Assembly: GCA_014239895.1 (NCBI GenBank)
Contig: JAAZXZ010000062.1
Span: 1-19,162, forward strand
DNA: 19,162 bases
From: Flavobacteriaceae bacterium
GTDB taxonomy: Bacteria; Bacteroidota; Bacteroidia; Flavobacteriales; Flavobacteriaceae
Reading direction: 5' to 3'
Position 1 is the stretch's first letter. Each line of letters opens with the position of its first letter. The translations under genes were made by a program, and so were the position numbers. Shown here one piece after another: positions 15,286 to 19,162 of this stretch. The notes beneath the pieces are model-generated. The model did no database searches. It was not told the DNA's origin and worked only from the letters and a program-made list of their open reading frames with translations.

Positions 15286-15915
15286 ATGGATAAAAAAAAT
15301 CAGGAGTTATTAGAAAAAGGAGAAGTTCTGCCACTTATGGAAGCTTTCTATTCTATCCAGGGTGAGGGTTTTCATAAAGGAAAAGCATCTTATTTTATTA
15401 GGATTGGAGGATGTGATGTTGGCTGTCATTGGTGTGATATAAAGGATAGCTGGGATGCTCAAGCACATCCACTTGTTTCTACTAAAAACATTGTTAAGAA
15501 TTCTTTAGAATATAGTGACATGGTTGTGGTTACTGGCGGGGAACCCTTAATGTGGGATATGACAATTCTAACAAGAGAATTAAAAGAAAACAACAAAAAA
15601 ATTCATATAGAAACTTCTGGTGCATATGAGCTAACTGGTAATTGGGATTGGATATGTTTATCGCCAAAAAAACAAATGAAACCAGTCGATGAAATCTATA
15701 AAAAAGCCGATGAGCTAAAAGTAATTATTTATAATAATGATGATTTTAAATTTGCGGAAGACCAGGCTAAAAAGATTAGTTCAAAAGCTCATTTATTTCT
15801 TCAACCAGAGTGGGAAAATCGTGAAAAAATGATGCCTATAATGGTAGATTATATTAAGAAAAATCCTAAATGGAAAATATCACTTCAAACCCACAAATAT
15901 TTAGACATTCCATAA
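15286..15915 (+). CDS. queE: 7-carboxy-7-deazaguanine synthase (radical SAM)
   Basis: The 209-residue product (from ATG 15286) rearranges 6-carboxytetrahydropterin to 7-carboxy-7-deazaguanine in queuosine synthesis. Motifs: FYSIQGEGFHKGKASYFIRI and the radical-SAM cluster GCDVGCHWCD (Cys43, Cys47, Cys50, CX3CX2C) that binds the 4Fe-4S centre, then VVVTGGEPLMWD for SAM and IHIETSG. The C-terminal FLQPEW and ISLQTHKYLDIP match the family. The frame can be extended three codons to a TTG at 15277, but this lies inside the -7 box, so the ATG is preferred. No other queuosine gene is in the window. It is divergent from rluF. Confidence 0.94.
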   Translation: MDKKNQELLEKGEVLPLMEAFYSIQGEGFHKGKASYFIRIGGCDVGCHWCDIKDSWDAQAHPLVSTKNIVKNSLEYSDMVVVTGGEPLMWDMTILTRELKENNKKIHIETSGAYELTGNWDWICLSPKKQMKPVDEIYKKADELKVIIYNNDDFKFAEDQAKKISSKAHLFLQPEWENREKMMPIMVDYIKKNPKWKISLQTHKYLDIP

Positions 15916-15943
15916 CTTAAATAGGCAAGGTTTTTAAAGGCAT

Positions 15944-15969
15944 AGACGGCTCATCTAGAAGAGCTGTTT
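15944..15969 (+). terminator. Hairpin after queE, possible terminator
   Basis: AGACGGCTC (15944-15952) pairs with GAGCTGTTT (15961-15969), nine pairs with two G-U, around an eight-base loop. Only a short T run lies at its 3' edge, so it may terminate weakly or protect the 3' end. Confidence 0.45.
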
Positions 15970-16057
15970 CATTGATCTGTAGAGAGCTATAAATCATCAT
16001 ATTTTAACTAAAAAATTGTTAATAACTTACTCCTTTTTTTAGACATATTTTAATCTG

Positions 16058-16084
16058 TTGCGACATAGTTTTTTTGTATATTTG
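16058..16084 (+). promoter_or_regulatory. Bacteroidota-type promoter for gyrB-mdh
   Basis: TTG (16058-16060) is followed after 16 bases by TATATTTG (16077-16084), an exact TAnnTTTG. Transcription would start near 16089, giving a leader of about 68 bases before the gyrB ATG, the longest leader of any promoter-like element here. Confidence 0.7.
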
Positions 16085-16099
16085 TGCTAGTGAAATATT

Positions 16100-16138
16100 C
16101 TTAAAAAAATCAATTATTTTTTTTCAATATTTTTTAAG
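16100..16138 (+). other. Inverted repeat in the gyrB leader
   Basis: CTTAAAAAA (16100-16108) and TTTTTTAAG (16130-16138) are perfect inverse complements around a 21-base AT-only-like loop that itself contains eight T residues. It lies fully within the predicted untranslated leader and ends 18 bases before the ATG. An A/U helix of this kind is weak as RNA; as DNA it could be a bend or a protein site. Confidence 0.4.
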
Positions 16139-16147
16139 CGTATTTAA

Positions 16148-18094
<1,947 letters not shown>

Positions 18095-18112
18095 TTAAAC
18101 TTATAATCTATT

Positions 18113-19039
18113 ATGAAAATAACAGTGGTTGGTGCTGGTGCAGTAGGAGCAAGTTGTGCTGAATATATTGCAATTAAAAATTTTGTTTCAGAAGTTATTT
18201 TATTGGATATAAAGGAAGGCTTTGCTGAAGGAAAAGCTATGGATTTAATGCAGACAGCTTCTTTAAACAATTTTGATACTAATATAATTGGTTCAACTAA
18301 TGATTATTCTAAAACTGCAAACAGTGATATTTGTGTTATAACTTCAGGAATTCCAAGGAAACCAGGAATGTCTCGTGAAGAATTAATAGGTATAAATGCA
18401 GGAATAGTAAAAACAGTCTCTTCAAACCTTTTACAGCATTCTCCAGATACAATTCTTATTGTGGTTAGTAATCCAATGGATTCTATGACTTATTTAGTTC
18501 ATAAGACTACTACATTGCCAAAAAACAGAATTATTGGTATGGGAGGTGCTTTGGATTCAGCAAGATTCAAGTATAGATTAGCTGAGGCATTAGATGCTCC
18601 AGTTAAAGAAGTTGATGGTATGGTTATAGGAGGGCACAGTGATAAAGGTATGGTACCTTTGATTTCTAAGGCTACAAGAAATGGTGAAAAAGTTTCAGAT
18701 TTACTCTCAGCTGAAAGATTAGATCAAGTTAAACAGGACACAAAGGTTGGTGGTGCTACACTAACTGGATTATTGGGAACTTCAGCTTGGTATGCCCCTG
18801 GAGCTGCTGTTAGTTCGTTAACTCAGGCAATAATATGTGATGAGAAAAAAACATTTCCTTGTTCATCTTATTTAAATGGTGAGTTTGGTATAAATGATAT
18901 TTGTATTGGTGTCCCTGTTGTATTAGGAAAAAATGGTATAGAAGAAATTGTTGAAATTAACCTAGATCAATCTGATATGGACCATTTAAAGGAAAGTGCA
19001 GAAGGTGTTAGAAAAACAAACAAACTATTAAATATCTAG
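18113..19039 (+). CDS. mdh: Malate dehydrogenase (LDH-like type)
   Basis: The 308-residue NAD-dependent enzyme oxidises malate to oxaloacetate, the substrate of citrate synthase encoded earlier in the window. It starts with a Rossmann motif MKITVVGAGAVGASCAEY. The acidic residue after beta-2 (LLDIKEG, Asp32) favours NAD. The mobile-loop residues Arg82 and Arg88 (GIPRKPGMSRE), with Arg82 at the position that marks malate rather than lactate specificity, are present, as are Asp148 and Arg151 (ALDSARF) and proton-relay His175 (GGHSDKGMVPL). The SNPMDSMTYL block is also typical. It belongs to the lactate-dehydrogenase-like MDH type rather than the E. coli type. It is probably co-transcribed with gyrB. 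Confidence 0.95.
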   Translation: MKITVVGAGAVGASCAEYIAIKNFVSEVILLDIKEGFAEGKAMDLMQTASLNNFDTNIIGSTNDYSKTANSDICVITSGIPRKPGMSREELIGINAGIVKTVSSNLLQHSPDTILIVVSNPMDSMTYLVHKTTTLPKNRIIGMGGALDSARFKYRLAEALDAPVKEVDGMVIGGHSDKGMVPLISKATRNGEKVSDLLSAERLDQVKQDTKVGGATLTGLLGTSAWYAPGAAVSSLTQAIICDEKKTFPCSSYLNGEFGINDICIGVPVVLGKNGIEEIVEINLDQSDMDHLKESAEGVRKTNKLLNI

Positions 19040-19094
19040 TAATATTTCTATCCATTGCCTTTTTTTTAACTAATTAATAAATGAATTGAATCAG

Positions 19095-19125
19095 TTGGCA
19101 TTTTATTCGTTATATCATATATTTG
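19095..19125 (+). promoter_or_regulatory. Bacteroidota-type promoter for the gene at the right edge
   Basis: TTG (19095-19097) and TATATTTG (19118-19125), separated by 20 bases, match the phylum consensus well. The predicted start lies about 25 bases before the ATG at 19155. Confidence 0.65.
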
Positions 19126-19154
19126 CTCCACTTTCAACTGAAATGTATTAAAAC

Positions 19155-19162
19155 ATGAAGAA
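19155..19162 (+). CDS. Start of a gene truncated by the window edge
   Basis: An ATG followed by AAG AA is positioned about 25 bases downstream of a good promoter element and is the first start codon there with an open frame (the ATG at 19143 is stopped after one codon). Only two full codons are visible, so no product can be named. Met-Lys is common at the start of exported proteins but this is not informative alone. Confidence 0.4.

Overview
The window is a compact, AT-rich stretch of bacterial chromosome, almost entirely core genes, and most probably from a member of the Bacteroidota, class Flavobacteriia. The evidence is indirect but consistent. Intergenic promoter-like boxes match the Bacteroidota -7 consensus TAnnTTTG. 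Start codons are rarely preceded by a Shine-Dalgarno sequence. Ribosomal proteins L36 and S4 are of the zinc-free type. The protein sequences (citrate synthase, enolase, Ffh, the amidinotransferase-fold enzymes) resemble flavobacterial ones as I remember them. Tight spacing and low G+C would suit a marine flavobacterium, but genus cannot be read from this sequence.

Region 1 (1-4249) is the end of the large ribosomal-protein cluster: infA (last 22 codons), rpmJ, rpsM, rpsK, rpsD, rpoA and rplQ, all on the + strand. A structured RNA candidate sits just before rpsD. RplQ carries a long acidic Ala-Pro-Glu repeat tail. After rplQ come a 44-codon ORF and a secreted protein of unknown function, and the first strong intrinsic terminator lies only after that (4223-4249). 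Region 2 (4250-8104) holds carA-eno, overlapping by one base, and then citrate synthase with its own promoter-like box. Region 3 (8105-11838) has two adjacent, distinct amidinotransferase-fold (guanidino-group-modifying) hydrolases, the second a likely CtlX citrulline hydrolase, followed by argS. With carA nearby this looks like a loose arginine/citrulline neighbourhood. Region 4 (11869-14075) is ffh-folD. Region 5 is a minus-strand pair (a VOC-fold protein and an RluF-type pseudouridine synthase) convergent with folD and divergent from queE. Region 6 (15272-19039) is queE, a 241-base non-coding gap with a strong promoter-like element, gyrB and mdh. At the right edge a strong promoter-like box precedes the first codons of another gene.

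I see no mobile element, CRISPR array, tRNA/rRNA gene, prophage or defence island, and no clearly new multi-gene system. The best leads are the candidate autoregulatory RNA in front of rpsD, the repeat-rich tail of L17, the small ORF/RNA hairpin after rplQ, the paired amidinotransferase-fold enzymes, two starts that look nearly leaderless, and the structured leader of gyrB.
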